A DNA stretch of 64,000 bases from Aquabacterium parvum (GCF_001447195.1 NZ_LFRI01000386.1:402104-466103); one strand, 5' to 3'; counted from the first letter of the stretch, positions 8,961 through 17,817 are shown. Numbers and translations: made by a program. The notes: generated by a model from the letters alone, not told the origin.

Positions 8961-9590
8961 GTGAACGTGAGCCGAGCCCGCGCCCCCTGGTTGGCCATCG
9001 CCATGGCAGTCGCCCTGCACGGTTTCGGCACCTGGTTGTTGGGCGCAGGAGGGTGGCCGAAGCGGACGTCGGGGGCCGTGGTTGACGCCCACGAAGGCCC
9101 AGTTGAAGCGCGAGCAAGCCGGGTCTTGAGGGGCCGCTTGTCGCTCGCCGAGTCGCCTGCGCTGGACGCGCCGGGCGCAGGGCCTCTGAGCCCTGAGGCC
9201 CCCATTGATCGGGCGCAACAGCCCGCCTCTGAGGCGCCGGTCAACCCGGCGGTGGTCGCCCAGCTGACGCCTGACCAGGCGACGTTGGCTGAGCGCTACG
9301 TGCAGGCCGATCAGCTCGACCTTGCCCCGTCGCCCGAGCCCGGTTGGATCCTGGACGAGGACGCTTTCAGCGAGGTCGGCTCGGCCCGCATGGTCTTGCG
9401 CCTCTGGGTGTCGGCCCAAGGCCACATCGACCGTGTGGACGTGCTGCGTGCCGAGCCCGGGGGGGGCTGGGTCGATCGCGCCATCCGCCCCTTGCCAAAG
9501 ACCCGTATGCGGCCTGGCGAGCGGGCCGGGCACGCGGTGGCATCGAGCATCGTGGTAGAACTCGTCGCCGACCTCGAAACCTTTCGCTGA
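8961..9590 (+). CDS. TonB-C-like membrane-anchored protein, unknown role
   Basis: The protein has 209 residues, with an N-terminal transmembrane helix (about 8-30), a Pro/Ala-rich linker, and a C-terminal domain (about 140-205) with the pattern VLRLWVSAQGHIDRVDVLRAEP and a terminal hydrophobic strand that resembles the TonB C-terminal fold. The usual TonB hallmark YP near the start of that domain is not evident. It starts at GTG 8961, 17 bp after pilE, so it is probably in the same transcript; ribD follows 42 bp later. No ExbB/ExbD or receptor gene is nearby, so energy transduction is only a guess. Confidence 0.5.
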   Translation: MNVSRARAPWLAIAMAVALHGFGTWLLGAGGWPKRTSGAVVDAHEGPVEARASRVLRGRLSLAESPALDAPGAGPLSPEAPIDRAQQPASEAPVNPAVVAQLTPDQATLAERYVQADQLDLAPSPEPGWILDEDAFSEVGSARMVLRLWVSAQGHIDRVDVLRAEPGGGWVDRAIRPLPKTRMRPGERAGHAVASSIVVELVADLETFR

Positions 9591-9632
9591 ACGCTTCCTG
9601 CCCACGGGGGCTAGCAGCCGATCGCACGCTCC

Positions 9633-10913
9633 ATGTCAGACGACAGTTCGCACGCATCCCACCTCACCTGGATGCAAGCCGCCCTCACCCAGGCCCGCCT
9701 GGCCCTCCCCATCTCCACCCCCAACCCCCCGGTCGGCTGCGTGATCGTGCGCGACGACCGCCTCATTGGCCAGGGCCACACCCAGCTGGCGGGCGGTCCG
9801 CACGCCGAGGTCATGGCCATGCGTGACGCGCAAGCGCGGGGCGAACGCCTCCAAGGCGCCACCGCTTACGTCACCCTCGAGCCTTGCTCTCACCATGGCC
9901 GCACGCCCCCTTGCGCCGACGCTCTGATCCGCGAGGGTGTCGCACGCGTGGTCGTGGCCCTGCACGACCCCAATCCGCTGGTGGCGGGGCAGGGCGTTGC
10001 CAGGTTGCGTGCAGCGGGCATCACCGTTGACGAGCTTCCGCCCGATCACCCCGCCGCCCTCGAAGCGCGCGAGATCAAGATCGGCTTCCTGTCTCGCATG
10101 GTGCGTCAGCGTCCTTGGGTGCGCCTGAAGGTGGCTGCGTCGCTGGATGGCCGAACGGCGCTGGACAACGGCGTCAGCAAATGGATCACCTCGCCGGGCG
10201 CGCGCGAAGACGGGCAGCACTGGCGCGCCCGCGCGTCGGCCGTGCTCACGGGCATCGGCACCGTGCTGGACGACAACCCGCGCCTCGACGTGCGTGCGTT
10301 CGAGGTGCTTCGCCAGCCCCTGCGCGTGGTGCTCGACAGCCGCTGGCGCATGCCGCCCGATTCGGCCATGCTGGGCACGCAGGGTGGTTTGCTCGTGGTG
10401 GGCTTGACGCCCATCGATGAAGACGCGAAGAACCGCCAATCTGCGTTGCTGGCGGCTGGTGCCGAGGTGCTGGAGGCGCCGCCAAGCGTGGTGGGCCGAC
10501 CTTCCGAGGCCGGGGACTCTCTGGGTGCCTGGGTGCTCCCAGGTGTTTCAGTGCAAGCCAAGGCGCAAGCGAATGGCGGACAGGCCAGTGCCACGGCCGT
10601 GTCCGCCCAGGCGACCCAACGCACACCCCAGGTCGACCTGGCCTGGCTGCTTTCCGAGCTCGCCCGCCGTGGTGTCAACGAGCTGCACGTCGAGGCTGGC
10701 GCCCGCCTGAATGGCCATTTGATCGAGCAGGGGTGGGTCGACGAGATCCTGGTGTATCTTGCGCCCAAGCTGCTGGGCCCCGGACGGGCGCTGGCCGCGC
10801 TGTCTCCGCTCAGGGGGCTGGATGGGTGCTGGCAAGGCGAGGTCCGCGACCTCTGCCTGGTCGGCCCGGATGCCCGCCTGATCGTGCGCCCGCCCGGTCG
10901 CGAACGTTTCTGA
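9633..10913 (+). CDS. ribD: Bifunctional pyrimidine deaminase/reductase RibD
   Basis: RibD carries out two steps of riboflavin synthesis, deaminating and then reducing the GTP-derived pyrimidine. The N-terminal deaminase domain shows the zinc motif HAE (in GGPHAEVMAM) and the pair PCSHHGRTPPC. The reductase domain starts near residue 158 (WVRLKVAASLDGRTA). At 426 residues it is longer than the usual 360-380; the extra length is a low-complexity Ala/Gln/Val stretch at about 295-335 (AKAQANGGQASATAVS) inside the reductase domain. It is the first gene of the rib cluster. No FMN riboswitch was seen upstream. Confidence 0.93.
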   Translation: MSDDSSHASHLTWMQAALTQARLALPISTPNPPVGCVIVRDDRLIGQGHTQLAGGPHAEVMAMRDAQARGERLQGATAYVTLEPCSHHGRTPPCADALIREGVARVVVALHDPNPLVAGQGVARLRAAGITVDELPPDHPAALEAREIKIGFLSRMVRQRPWVRLKVAASLDGRTALDNGVSKWITSPGAREDGQHWRARASAVLTGIGTVLDDNPRLDVRAFEVLRQPLRVVLDSRWRMPPDSAMLGTQGGLLVVGLTPIDEDAKNRQSALLAAGAEVLEAPPSVVGRPSEAGDSLGAWVLPGVSVQAKAQANGGQASATAVSAQATQRTPQVDLAWLLSELARRGVNELHVEAGARLNGHLIEQGWVDEILVYLAPKLLGPGRALAALSPLRGLDGCWQGEVRDLCLVGPDARLIVRPPGRERF

Positions 10914-11036
10914 GGTCGGCTGGGGCGATCGCCCTGGCCCGTGGCATCGGTTTCGCGGGCGCCTGCGCGCGCCCGTGATCGGTACCAAGCTCTCTCTGTG
11001 CCTTCTTCCCTCCCAATCCACGTCGTCGAGAAGTCC

Positions 11037-11675
11037 ATGTTCACCGGCATCATCACTGGCGTTGGCCAGGTCACCGACAACCAACCCCTGGGCGAGCTGC
11101 CCACCCACGGCCGCCGCCTGACCATCCAGGCCCCGGCTGGTTACCTCGAGGGCGTCGGCCTGGGCGACAGCATCGCCATCAACGGCGCTTGCATGACGGT
11201 CACCACCTTCGACGTGGCCGCCAGCCGCTTCACCATCGACGTCTCGGCCGAAAGCCTGGCGCGCACGGTCGGTCTGGCTGGCACGGGTCACCGGGTCAAC
11301 CTGGAGCAGGCCCTGCGCTCGCACGACCGCCTGGGCGGCCACATCGTCACCGGCCACGTCGATGGCGTGGGCGATGTGTCCGTGTTCGAGCCGGTGGGCG
11401 AGTCGTGGCTGCTGCGCATCCGTGCGCCCAAGGCCCTGGCGCGTTTCCTGGCTTACAAGGGCTCGATCACCGTCAACGGCGTGAGCCTGACCGTCAACCG
11501 CGTGCAGGACGCCGACGACGGCAGCACCGAGTTCGACATCAACCTCATCCCGCACACCATTGACAACACGGCGCTGGGCGAGATCAAGGCGGGCACCCAG
11601 GTCAACCTCGAGGTCGACCTGATCGCCCGCTACGTGGAGCGCATGCTGTCGGCCGAGGGGCGCCTGCCGGGCTGA
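11037..11675 (+). CDS. ribE: Riboflavin synthase alpha subunit
   Basis: The protein has 212 residues and two lumazine-binding repeats, the first opening with MFTGIITGVGQV and the second with GHIVTGHVDGVGDV. It dismutates two 6,7-dimethyl-8-ribityllumazine molecules into riboflavin and the pyrimidine substrate of RibH. The frame is open upstream to 10941, but MFTGII is the invariant N-terminus of the family and fixes the start at 11037. It lies between ribD and ribBA in the same orientation. The symbol ribC is used for it in some species. Confidence 0.95.
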   Translation: MFTGIITGVGQVTDNQPLGELPTHGRRLTIQAPAGYLEGVGLGDSIAINGACMTVTTFDVAASRFTIDVSAESLARTVGLAGTGHRVNLEQALRSHDRLGGHIVTGHVDGVGDVSVFEPVGESWLLRIRAPKALARFLAYKGSITVNGVSLTVNRVQDADDGSTEFDINLIPHTIDNTALGEIKAGTQVNLEVDLIARYVERMLSAEGRLPG

Positions 11676-11765
11676 GCGCCTCTTGCGTGGTGAAATCCCG
11701 GCGCATTTCCGCTCTCCAAGGGGGCTCAAGCTGGGGTTTGCCCCCGTTGGGGTGCGCCGCCCGCC

Positions 11766-11771
11766 TACAAT
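11766..11771 (+). promoter_or_regulatory. Putative -10 element of ribBA
   Basis: TACAAT lies 6 bases before the ribBA ATG at 11778, with no Shine-Dalgarno between. No convincing -35 hexamer is seen at the proper distance. The spacing would give a leaderless ribBA transcript. The 102-bp gap between ribE and ribBA also has no recognisable FMN riboswitch. Confidence 0.35.
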
Positions 11772-11777
11772 CGCGGG

Positions 11778-12908
11778 ATGCCGATTTCACCCATCCCCGA
11801 GCTGATCGCCGAGCTGGCCGCTGGCCGCATGGTCATCCTGGTTGACGAAGAAGACCGCGAGAACGAGGGCGACCTCGTCCTGGCTTCCGACCACGTCACG
11901 CCCGAAGCCATCAATTTCATGGCCAAGTACGGCCGTGGCCTGATCTGCCTGACGCTCAACCGCGAGCACTGCGAGCGCCTGCAACTGCCGCCCATGGCCA
12001 CGCGCAACGGCACCAAGCATGGCACCGCCTTCACGGTGTCCATCGAGGCCGTCGAAGGGGTGACCACCGGCATCTCGGCCGCCGACCGCGCGCGCACCGT
12101 GCAGGCCGCCGTCGCCGCCGACGCCAAGCCCACCGACCTGGTGCAGCCCGGCCACATCTTCCCGCTGCAGGCCAAGGACGGCGGCGTGCTCATGCGCGCT
12201 GGCCACACCGAAGCCGGTTGCGACCTCGCCGGCATGGCAGGCCTCACGCCATCGTCCGTGATCTGCGAGATCATGAACGACGACGGCACCATGGCCCGCC
12301 TGCCCGACCTGGAGGTCTTCGCCAAAGAACATGGCTTGAAGATCGGCACCATCGCCGACCTGATCCAGTACCGCAGCCGCAACGAGAGCCTGATCGAGTC
12401 CGTTGGCCGTCGCACCATGCAGACGCCCGAAGGCCCTTTCGAGACCCGCGTTTTCAAGGACCGCACGGGCGCCGTTCACATGGCCCTGAGCCTGGGCCTC
12501 GAAGGCGCCAAGCCCGGTCGCGAAGACGAGGTGTTGGTGCGCGTGCACGAGCCCTTCTCGGTGCTCGACTGGCTGGACGCCGGCAGCCGCAGTCACTCCT
12601 GGCCGCTGCCCAAGGCCCTGGCTGCCGTGCGCGAAGCCGGCCGTGGCGTGGTGGTGCTGCTCAACGTGGGCGATGACCCCGATCGCCTGCTCGATCGCGT
12701 GCTGCCTGCTGACCCGCAAGCCGTCCCCAAGACCCCGGCTGACCTGCGCACCTACGGTGTGGGCGCCCAGATCCTCAAAACCCTGGGCGTGCAGCGCATG
12801 CGCCTGATGGGCAACCAGCAACGCCTGCCCAGCATGGTCGGCTATGGCCTGGAAGTCAGCGGTTTCCTGACCGCCGATGGCCAGAGCCTGCCGGTGCCTC
12901 ACGCCTGA
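11778..12908 (+). CDS. ribBA: 3,4-dihydroxy-2-butanone 4-phosphate synthase with degenerate GTP cyclohydrolase II domain
   Basis: Residues 1-205 form RibB, which makes the four-carbon unit of riboflavin from ribulose 5-phosphate; the acidic loop [10 protein letters not shown] (23-32) and HTEAGCDL (143-150) are intact. Residues 209-376 follow the RibA fold and keep [12 protein letters not shown], but the whole segment has no cysteine. Where active GTP cyclohydrolase II has three zinc cysteines after VRVH, this protein reads [20 protein letters not shown]. The RibA half should therefore be catalytically dead, so a separate ribA is expected elsewhere. RibB proteins with a RibA-like tail are known in proteobacteria. 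ribH follows 64 bp later. Confidence 0.93.
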   Translation: MPISPIPELIAELAAGRMVILVDEEDRENEGDLVLASDHVTPEAINFMAKYGRGLICLTLNREHCERLQLPPMATRNGTKHGTAFTVSIEAVEGVTTGISAADRARTVQAAVAADAKPTDLVQPGHIFPLQAKDGGVLMRAGHTEAGCDLAGMAGLTPSSVICEIMNDDGTMARLPDLEVFAKEHGLKIGTIADLIQYRSRNESLIESVGRRTMQTPEGPFETRVFKDRTGAVHMALSLGLEGAKPGREDEVLVRVHEPFSVLDWLDAGSRSHSWPLPKALAAVREAGRGVVVLLNVGDDPDRLLDRVLPADPQAVPKTPADLRTYGVGAQILKTLGVQRMRLMGNQQRLPSMVGYGLEVSGFLTADGQSLPVPHA

Positions 12909-12972
12909 CGGCTTGCCCGCCGATTGTTCTTTGATTCGTTCTTTTCACTTCGCTCTTTAGATTGGATGTCCC

Positions 12973-13437
12973 ATGCAAGGCGCTGACAAAGGTACCGCCA
13001 ACCGCCTCGACGGCAACGACCTGCGGGTCGGGCTCGTTCAGGCCCGTTTCAACGATGACCTCACCGGTCGCCTCGCCACCGTCTGCATCGACGAGCTGCT
13101 GGCCCTGGGCGTGCAACGCAAGCACATCACCCACGTGACCGTGCCCGGCGCACTCGAGGTGCCCGTTGCCCTGCAGGCCATGGCCGACAGCGAACGCTAC
13201 GACGCCCTGGTGGCCCTGGGCTGCATCATCCGTGGCGAGACCTACCACTTCGAGCTGGTGGCCAACGAGAGCGGCGCCGGTGTGACCCGCGTCAGCCTGG
13301 ACCACCACGTGCCGATCGCCAACTGCATCCTCACGGTCGAGAACCAGGAGCAGGCCGAGGCCCGCGTTCAAGAGAAGGGCCGTGACGCGGCCCGCGTTGC
13401 CGTCGAAATGGCCAACCTGCTGGACGACCTGCTGTGA
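12973..13437 (+). CDS. ribH: 6,7-dimethyl-8-ribityllumazine synthase
   Basis: This 154-residue protein condenses the RibB product with the pyrimidine made by RibD to give lumazine, the substrate of RibE. The family landmarks are present: ARFNDDLT near the N-terminus, [12 protein letters not shown], and [22 protein letters not shown] around the active site. The ATG follows a spacer of about 60 bp after ribBA. Its stop overlaps the GTG of nusB by 4 bp, so the two are translationally coupled. Confidence 0.96.
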   Translation: MQGADKGTANRLDGNDLRVGLVQARFNDDLTGRLATVCIDELLALGVQRKHITHVTVPGALEVPVALQAMADSERYDALVALGCIIRGETYHFELVANESGAGVTRVSLDHHVPIANCILTVENQEQAEARVQEKGRDAARVAVEMANLLDDLL

Positions 13438-13967
13438 GCGACGCCACCTCGACCCCTCCCGGCGGCCCCTCCGAGGGTGCCCGCAGCGAACGCGGTGCCG
13501 CAGCATCGCAGCCTCCGCGCGACCGCGCCAAATCCTCTCGCCGCCGCGCTCGCGAGTACGCGCTGCAAGGCCTCTATGAGTGGCAACTCAACCCGCGCGA
13601 CCCGGGTGCCATCGACGCTGATTTGCGCGATGCCCCCGAGTTCGCCAAGTGTGATCGTGGCCACTACGACGCCCTGCTGCACGGCTGCATCGAGCAGTCC
13701 GCACAGCTCGATGCGGTGCTCCTGAAGTACCTGGATCGCTCGGTGCAGGAGCTCTCGCCCGTCGAACATGCCGTGTTGTGGATCGGGGCTTACGAGCTCA
13801 CCCACTGCCTGGACGTGCCTTACAAGGTCGCGATCAACGAGGCCGTCGAGCTGGCCAAGTCCTTTGGTGGCACCGATGGCCACAAGTTCGTCAATGGCGT
13901 GCTGGACCACCTCGCTCCTGGTCTGCGTCCCGACGAAGTCAAGGCCTATCGTTCGAAACAGCGTTGA
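13434..13967 (+). CDS. nusB: Transcription antitermination factor NusB
   Basis: The 177-residue protein has an all-helical NusB domain from about residue 35 ([17 protein letters not shown]), with [15 protein letters not shown] and [27 protein letters not shown] as the conserved C-terminal part. NusB binds boxA RNA with NusE and supports antitermination on rRNA operons. The first 30 residues are a disordered Ser/Pro-rich extension. The start is GTG 13434, overlapping ribH; the ribH-nusB order is widely conserved. Confidence 0.94.
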   Translation: MSDATSTPPGGPSEGARSERGAAASQPPRDRAKSSRRRAREYALQGLYEWQLNPRDPGAIDADLRDAPEFAKCDRGHYDALLHGCIEQSAQLDAVLLKYLDRSVQELSPVEHAVLWIGAYELTHCLDVPYKVAINEAVELAKSFGGTDGHKFVNGVLDHLAPGLRPDEVKAYRSKQR

Positions 13968-13981
13968 GCCTTCTCTCTGCT

Positions 13982-15139
13982 GTGTCCACGCCCCCTACGC
14001 AACCCGCCGTCACCCAGCCTCACGAGGTGGAGGCGGATCGGCTCGTGGTCGATGACGTCGACACGATCTCCGAGACCAGGCCACTGCCCGAGCCAGACCC
14101 GGCCGAGTTGCGTCGCGTGCGTCCCGAGTCGCTGCCCACGATCGGGCACATCGGCCGCTATGCGCTGAAGTACGTGATCGGCGAAGGTGGGCTGGGCACC
14201 GTCTACGCAGCGCATGACACCTTGCTGTCGCGCCTGATCGCCATCAAGACGCTGAACGTGAACCTGCCCGCGTCCGAGCGCGAGCAGTTCGACAAGCTGG
14301 TGCTGCACGAGGCGCGCGCTTCAGCAGGCCTGAACCACTCCTACATCGTCACCGTGCACGACGCGGGCACGAGCGAGCAGGGCAGCTACATCGCCATGGA
14401 GCTGCTCAAGGGGCGTGACCTGCGCCACCTCTTGTCCATGGGCTGGAAGCCCACGCCCGAGCAGGCTGCGCTGATCGTGCGGCGGGTGGCTGATGCGCTG
14501 TCCTACGCCCACCACAAGGGCGTGACCCACCGCGACATCAAGCCGGCCAACATCTTCATGGTCGGGCGCACGCAGCCGCGCGTGCTGGATTTCGGCATCG
14601 CGCGCATCCGCCAGGTCGAGGCCTTGGCGCAGCGTGACGACGAGACCAGCCGCTTCCAGGAGCTCATCGGCGGCTCGCCCTTCTACATGGCGCCCGAGTT
14701 GGTGCGCCGAGAGCCTGGCGACCAGCGCGTGGACGTGTACGCCCTGGGCGTGGTGCTCTACGAGTTGCTGGCCGGGCGGCGAGCCTTCACAGGCGGCTCG
14801 CTCGACGAGATCGCCGACGCGGTGTTGCACCAGCCCGTCAAGCCGGTGCACGAGGTCAACCCCGAGATTCCGCGCGAGCTGTCGGACATCGTGGCCCATG
14901 CGATGCACCGCGACATCGATCAGCGCTTTCGTTCTGCGCGCCGCCTGTCGCACGCGCTGCGCGACTGGTTGGATGGCGTCGATGGCAGCCGGCCTGTGGC
15001 CTCCGAGGCGGCTGCTCCGCGCCATGCGCAGCGGCCTGCGTTGTGGCGCCAGCCCCTGGTGTGGCTGCTGGCGCTCAGCTTCATCGGCCTGGTCGTGGCG
15101 CTGGCCGGCGTGTTTCTGACGGGTTCGCGCGGGCACTGA
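13982..15139 (+). CDS. Membrane-anchored Hanks-type Ser/Thr protein kinase
   Basis: The kinase has 385 residues. It has a glycine loop GEGGLGTVY at 67-75, catalytic lysine in AIK (K89), HRDIKPAN at 183-190, DFG at 203-205 and a clear APE motif, so it should be active. A single transmembrane helix lies near 362-381 and only about five residues follow, so there is no external sensor domain and the kinase would be a tail-anchored cytoplasmic enzyme. I chose GTG 13982, 15 bp after nusB; upstream in-frame sequence overlaps nusB. No partner phosphatase or forkhead-domain protein is adjacent, and the substrates are unknown. Confidence 0.82.
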   Translation: MSTPPTQPAVTQPHEVEADRLVVDDVDTISETRPLPEPDPAELRRVRPESLPTIGHIGRYALKYVIGEGGLGTVYAAHDTLLSRLIAIKTLNVNLPASEREQFDKLVLHEARASAGLNHSYIVTVHDAGTSEQGSYIAMELLKGRDLRHLLSMGWKPTPEQAALIVRRVADALSYAHHKGVTHRDIKPANIFMVGRTQPRVLDFGIARIRQVEALAQRDDETSRFQELIGGSPFYMAPELVRREPGDQRVDVYALGVVLYELLAGRRAFTGGSLDEIADAVLHQPVKPVHEVNPEIPRELSDIVAHAMHRDIDQRFRSARRLSHALRDWLDGVDGSRPVASEAAAPRHAQRPALWRQPLVWLLALSFIGLVVALAGVFLTGSRGH

Positions 15140-15212
15140 GTGGTCACTGCGGCGAGGGCTCGTGCGAACAAGCGCCTCGGTCCGCGTGCCGGGGTTTGGC
15201 CCAGCGTCAGCC

Positions 15213-16793
15213 TCAGCCTTTGCCCAGGGTCACTTCCAGCGCCCGGTCGCCCTGACCGGCCCAGCGCCTGACCTCGTCGTCGAGCAGGTGCAAGGTGCGC
15301 GGGTGTTGCAGGGCCCAGCTGCGCGCCAGCACCAGCTTGACCTTGCCGGAGCGGGCCGGCTGCAGCGATGCCACCTGCTCGGGCAGCTCCATGCGCGCGT
15401 GGTGCAGGATGATGGCCAGGCGCAGGCACAGCACCTGCGACATCAGCACCGTGTCGTGCTTGTGCTCGGCCAGCTTGATCAGCTCACCGCGCTGTCCCAG
15501 GGCCAGGGTGGCCAGGCGACGCAACTGCGACTGCGAGTAGCCCGACGCGTCGACATGACCGAGCAGGTAGGCGCTGTGGCGGTGGTGGTCGTGGTGAGAG
15601 ACCATCATGCCGATCTCGTGCAGGGCGGCGGCCCACGCGAGCTCGCGCGTGTGCTCGCCATCGGCGCTGGCTTGCGGCTCGGCCAGGCCTTGCCAGAGGG
15701 ACAACGCTCGCTGGCTCACGCGCGCAGCCTGGGCCGCATCGACCTGAAAGCGCCGCTGCAGCTCGCGCACCGAGGTGTCGCGCGGGTCGGGCTGGCGGTG
15801 GTCTCGCGTGGCCTCGATGCGGTCGTCGAGGTCGAAGATGACGCCCTGGCGCAAGGCGCCACGTGCAGGGCGCATGACCTCGATGTCGAAGTGCTGCGAG
15901 AGCGTGTAGAGGATGCTCAGGCCGCCACCGAGCACAGCCTTGCGCTCGGGCTTGAGGCCGGGCAGGGTGAGGCTCTCGGCGTTGCCCGCTTCCAGGCAGC
16001 GCTCGATGCACCAGCGCAGGCCTTCGGGTGTGATGCTGCCGTCGGTGATGCCATTGGCCGCCAGGATCTGCGCCACGGCGCCCACCGTGCCGGACGAACC
16101 CAGGGCCTCGGTCCAGGCCTCGCGCGGGAACAGGGTGAGCGCTTCTTCGAGTTCGGCGCCAGCAACGATCTGGGCCGCACGGAAGTTCTCGGCGGTGTAG
16201 TTGCCTTGCGGGAAGTGCTGCATCGACAGGCTGACGCTGCCCACCGCGAAGGACTCGACCTGGCGTGCGCTGCGGCCTGTGCCCAGGATCATCTCGGTCG
16301 AGCGCCCGCCGATGTCGATGACCAGGCGCGGCAGTTCGCTGGGTTGCAGGCGCGAGACGCCCTGGTAGATCAGGCGGGCTTCTTCGCGACCGGAGATGAC
16401 CTCGATCGGACTGCCCAGCACGCGGTTGCCACGCTGCAGGAAGGCGTCGCGGTTGCGGGCTTCGCGCAGTGTTTGCGTGGCCACGGCGCGCACTTGCCAG
16501 GGCTCGAAGCCTTTGAGGCGCTGGGCGAAGGTGGCCAGGCAGGCCAGGCCGCGCTGGGTGGCTTCTTCGGTCAGCATGCCGCGGCTGTCCAGGCCGGCGC
16601 CCAGGCGCACCGTCTCCTTGAGGTAGTCGATGCGCTTGTACTTGCCTTTGCTGACCTGGGCGATCTCCAGGCGGAAGCTGTTCGAGCCCATGTCGATGGC
16701 CGCGAGCAGGTCAGTGGGGCGGCTGACCGGGCTGGTCCCGGTGGTGGCTTTGGCCTGGCTCTTGCTGGCCACGTTGCGCGGTGCGAGGTTCAT
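15213..16793 (-). CDS. ppx: Exopolyphosphatase Ppx/GppA
   Basis: The protein has 526 residues. The N-terminal ASKHA-fold ATPase-like domain contains AAIDMGSNSFRLEIAQ and VIDIGGRSTEMILG, which bind phosphate chains, and a C-terminal HD-like helical domain includes LHEIGMMVSHHDHHRHSAYLL. It hydrolyses inorganic polyphosphate from the ends, and related enzymes act on pppGpp. It is transcribed away from the ZIP transporter gene; the 91-bp divergent gap holds a perfect tandem 12-bp repeat. It converges on the kinase gene. Confidence 0.93.
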   Translation of the reverse strand: MNLAPRNVASKSQAKATTGTSPVSRPTDLLAAIDMGSNSFRLEIAQVSKGKYKRIDYLKETVRLGAGLDSRGMLTEEATQRGLACLATFAQRLKGFEPWQVRAVATQTLREARNRDAFLQRGNRVLGSPIEVISGREEARLIYQGVSRLQPSELPRLVIDIGGRSTEMILGTGRSARQVESFAVGSVSLSMQHFPQGNYTAENFRAAQIVAGAELEEALTLFPREAWTEALGSSGTVGAVAQILAANGITDGSITPEGLRWCIERCLEAGNAESLTLPGLKPERKAVLGGGLSILYTLSQHFDIEVMRPARGALRQGVIFDLDDRIEATRDHRQPDPRDTSVRELQRRFQVDAAQAARVSQRALSLWQGLAEPQASADGEHTRELAWAAALHEIGMMVSHHDHHRHSAYLLGHVDASGYSQSQLRRLATLALGQRGELIKLAEHKHDTVLMSQVLCLRLAIILHHARMELPEQVASLQPARSGKVKLVLARSWALQHPRTLHLLDDEVRRWAGQGDRALEVTLGKG

Positions 16794-16804
16794 GGGGCCC
16801 TATT

Positions 16805-16828
16805 GTGGCCGCTTATGTGGCCGCTTAT
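16805..16828. repeat. Perfect tandem 12-bp repeat in the ppx/ZIP divergent promoter
   Basis: GTGGCCGCTTAT occurs twice without a gap (16805-16816 and 16817-16828), 12 bp upstream of the ppx start codon. It lies where the ppx promoter or 5' leader must be. It may be a regulator site or a recent duplication; the sequence shows only the repeat. Confidence 0.6.
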
Positions 16829-16872
16829 CTCGCATCGCCCGATGACAGCCCGGGTGGGTTTGACACGGTTGC

Positions 16873-16878
16873 TAAGAT
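16873..16878 (+). promoter_or_regulatory. Putative -10 element of the ZIP transporter gene
   Basis: TAAGAT lies 6 bases before the ATG at 16885, the same geometry as at fimT and ribBA, and no Shine-Dalgarno sequence is present. A perfect TTGACA at 16859-16864 is only 8 bp upstream, too close to act as its -35. A leaderless transcript is possible. Confidence 0.3.
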
Positions 16879-16884
16879 GAACGC

Positions 16885-17664
16885 ATGACCCTGACCTACA
16901 TCATGGCCGCCACGTTGTTCGGCGGCCTGACCTCCGTGTTGCTCGCTGCGGCCCTGTCGGCACCCCTGCTGGGCCTGATCGTTCGCCACCTCGTGAGCCT
17001 GTCCACCGGCGTGCTGCTGGGCACGGCCCTGTTGCACGTGCTGCCCGAGGCATTCGAGTCGCACGTCGAGCCGCATGCGCTGTTCCTGACCTTGCTGGGT
17101 GGCCTGATGTTCTTCTTCCTGCTGGAGAAGGCCGAGCTGTACCGCCACGGGCACCACCACGAGCACGATGACCACCACCATCACCACGGCTTCGATGCCG
17201 AGCAGGCGGGCCGCGGGGGCTGGAGCGTGCTGGTGGGCGACAGCATCCACAACTTCTGCGATGGCGTGCTGATCGCGGCGGCCTTCCTGGTGGACACGCA
17301 CGTCGGTGCGGTCACGGCCATGGCGATCATCGCGCACGAGATCCCGCAAGAAGTGGGTGACTACATCGTGCTGATCAACGCGGGTTTTTCGCGCACCCGT
17401 GCGCTGGTCTACAACCTGCTCTCGGGTCTGGCGGCCGTGGTGGGCGGCGTGCTGGGTTACTTCCTCATCGAGCCTTGGCAAAACCTGCTGCCGTACCTGA
17501 TGGTGATCGCCGCGAGCAGCTTTGTGTACGTGGCGGTGGCCGACCTGATCCCGCAATTGCAGAAGCGCTTGACCGCGCGCGACACCGTGCTGCAGCTGGT
17601 CTGGCTGGCCGTGGGCCTGATCATGATCGCCCTGCTGGTAAACGGGCTCCATCACGAGCACTGA
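16885..17664 (+). CDS. ZIP-family divalent metal transporter
   Basis: This 259-residue membrane protein has about eight transmembrane helices. The metal-site motifs of the family are visible: HVLPEAFE in an early helix, SIHNFCDGV in helix 4 and AHEIPQEVGDY in helix 5. A cytoplasmic His-rich loop with HGHHHEHDDHHHHHG joins helices 3 and 4 and is expected to bind zinc. ZIP proteins import zinc and sometimes iron or manganese. The gene is single, divergent from ppx, and followed by a hairpin at 17703-17726. Closeness to E. coli ZupT is limited, so no symbol is given. Confidence 0.9.
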   Translation: MTLTYIMAATLFGGLTSVLLAAALSAPLLGLIVRHLVSLSTGVLLGTALLHVLPEAFESHVEPHALFLTLLGGLMFFFLLEKAELYRHGHHHEHDDHHHHHGFDAEQAGRGGWSVLVGDSIHNFCDGVLIAAAFLVDTHVGAVTAMAIIAHEIPQEVGDYIVLINAGFSRTRALVYNLLSGLAAVVGGVLGYFLIEPWQNLLPYLMVIAASSFVYVAVADLIPQLQKRLTARDTVLQLVWLAVGLIMIALLVNGLHHEH

Positions 17665-17702
17665 CTTTGCCCCCCCGGCATGCAGGGGTTTTGGGCGACG
17701 CG

Positions 17703-17730
17703 CCCCTTGAACCTGGGGTCAAGGGGTGTT
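17703..17730 (+). terminator. Possible terminator after the ZIP gene
   Basis: CCCCTTGA (17703-17710) and TCAAGGGG (17719-17726) form an 8-bp stem with an 8-base loop, followed by TGTTTCC. The T-run is poor, so termination would be partial at best. Confidence 0.4.
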
Positions 17731-17817
17731 TCCATTTGTGAACCGATGCCTGCCATGCGGCAACTTGGTTGACTCATGGGCTGGTCGCGGCGATTTGCGC
17801 GGGCCCGCAAATCGCAA

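Noticed and set aside
11676..11777. FMN riboswitch upstream of ribBA (also looked for before ribD)
   Set aside because: No conserved RFN-element blocks could be recognised; only a -10-like hexamer is seen.
13778..13981. Longer N-terminus for the Ser/Thr kinase
   Set aside because: The extra residues overlap nusB in another frame and do not resemble any kinase sequence.
16859..16864. TTGACA as -35 of the ZIP gene
   Set aside because: It is only 8 bp from the -10-like TAAGAT, far below the 16-18 bp needed.
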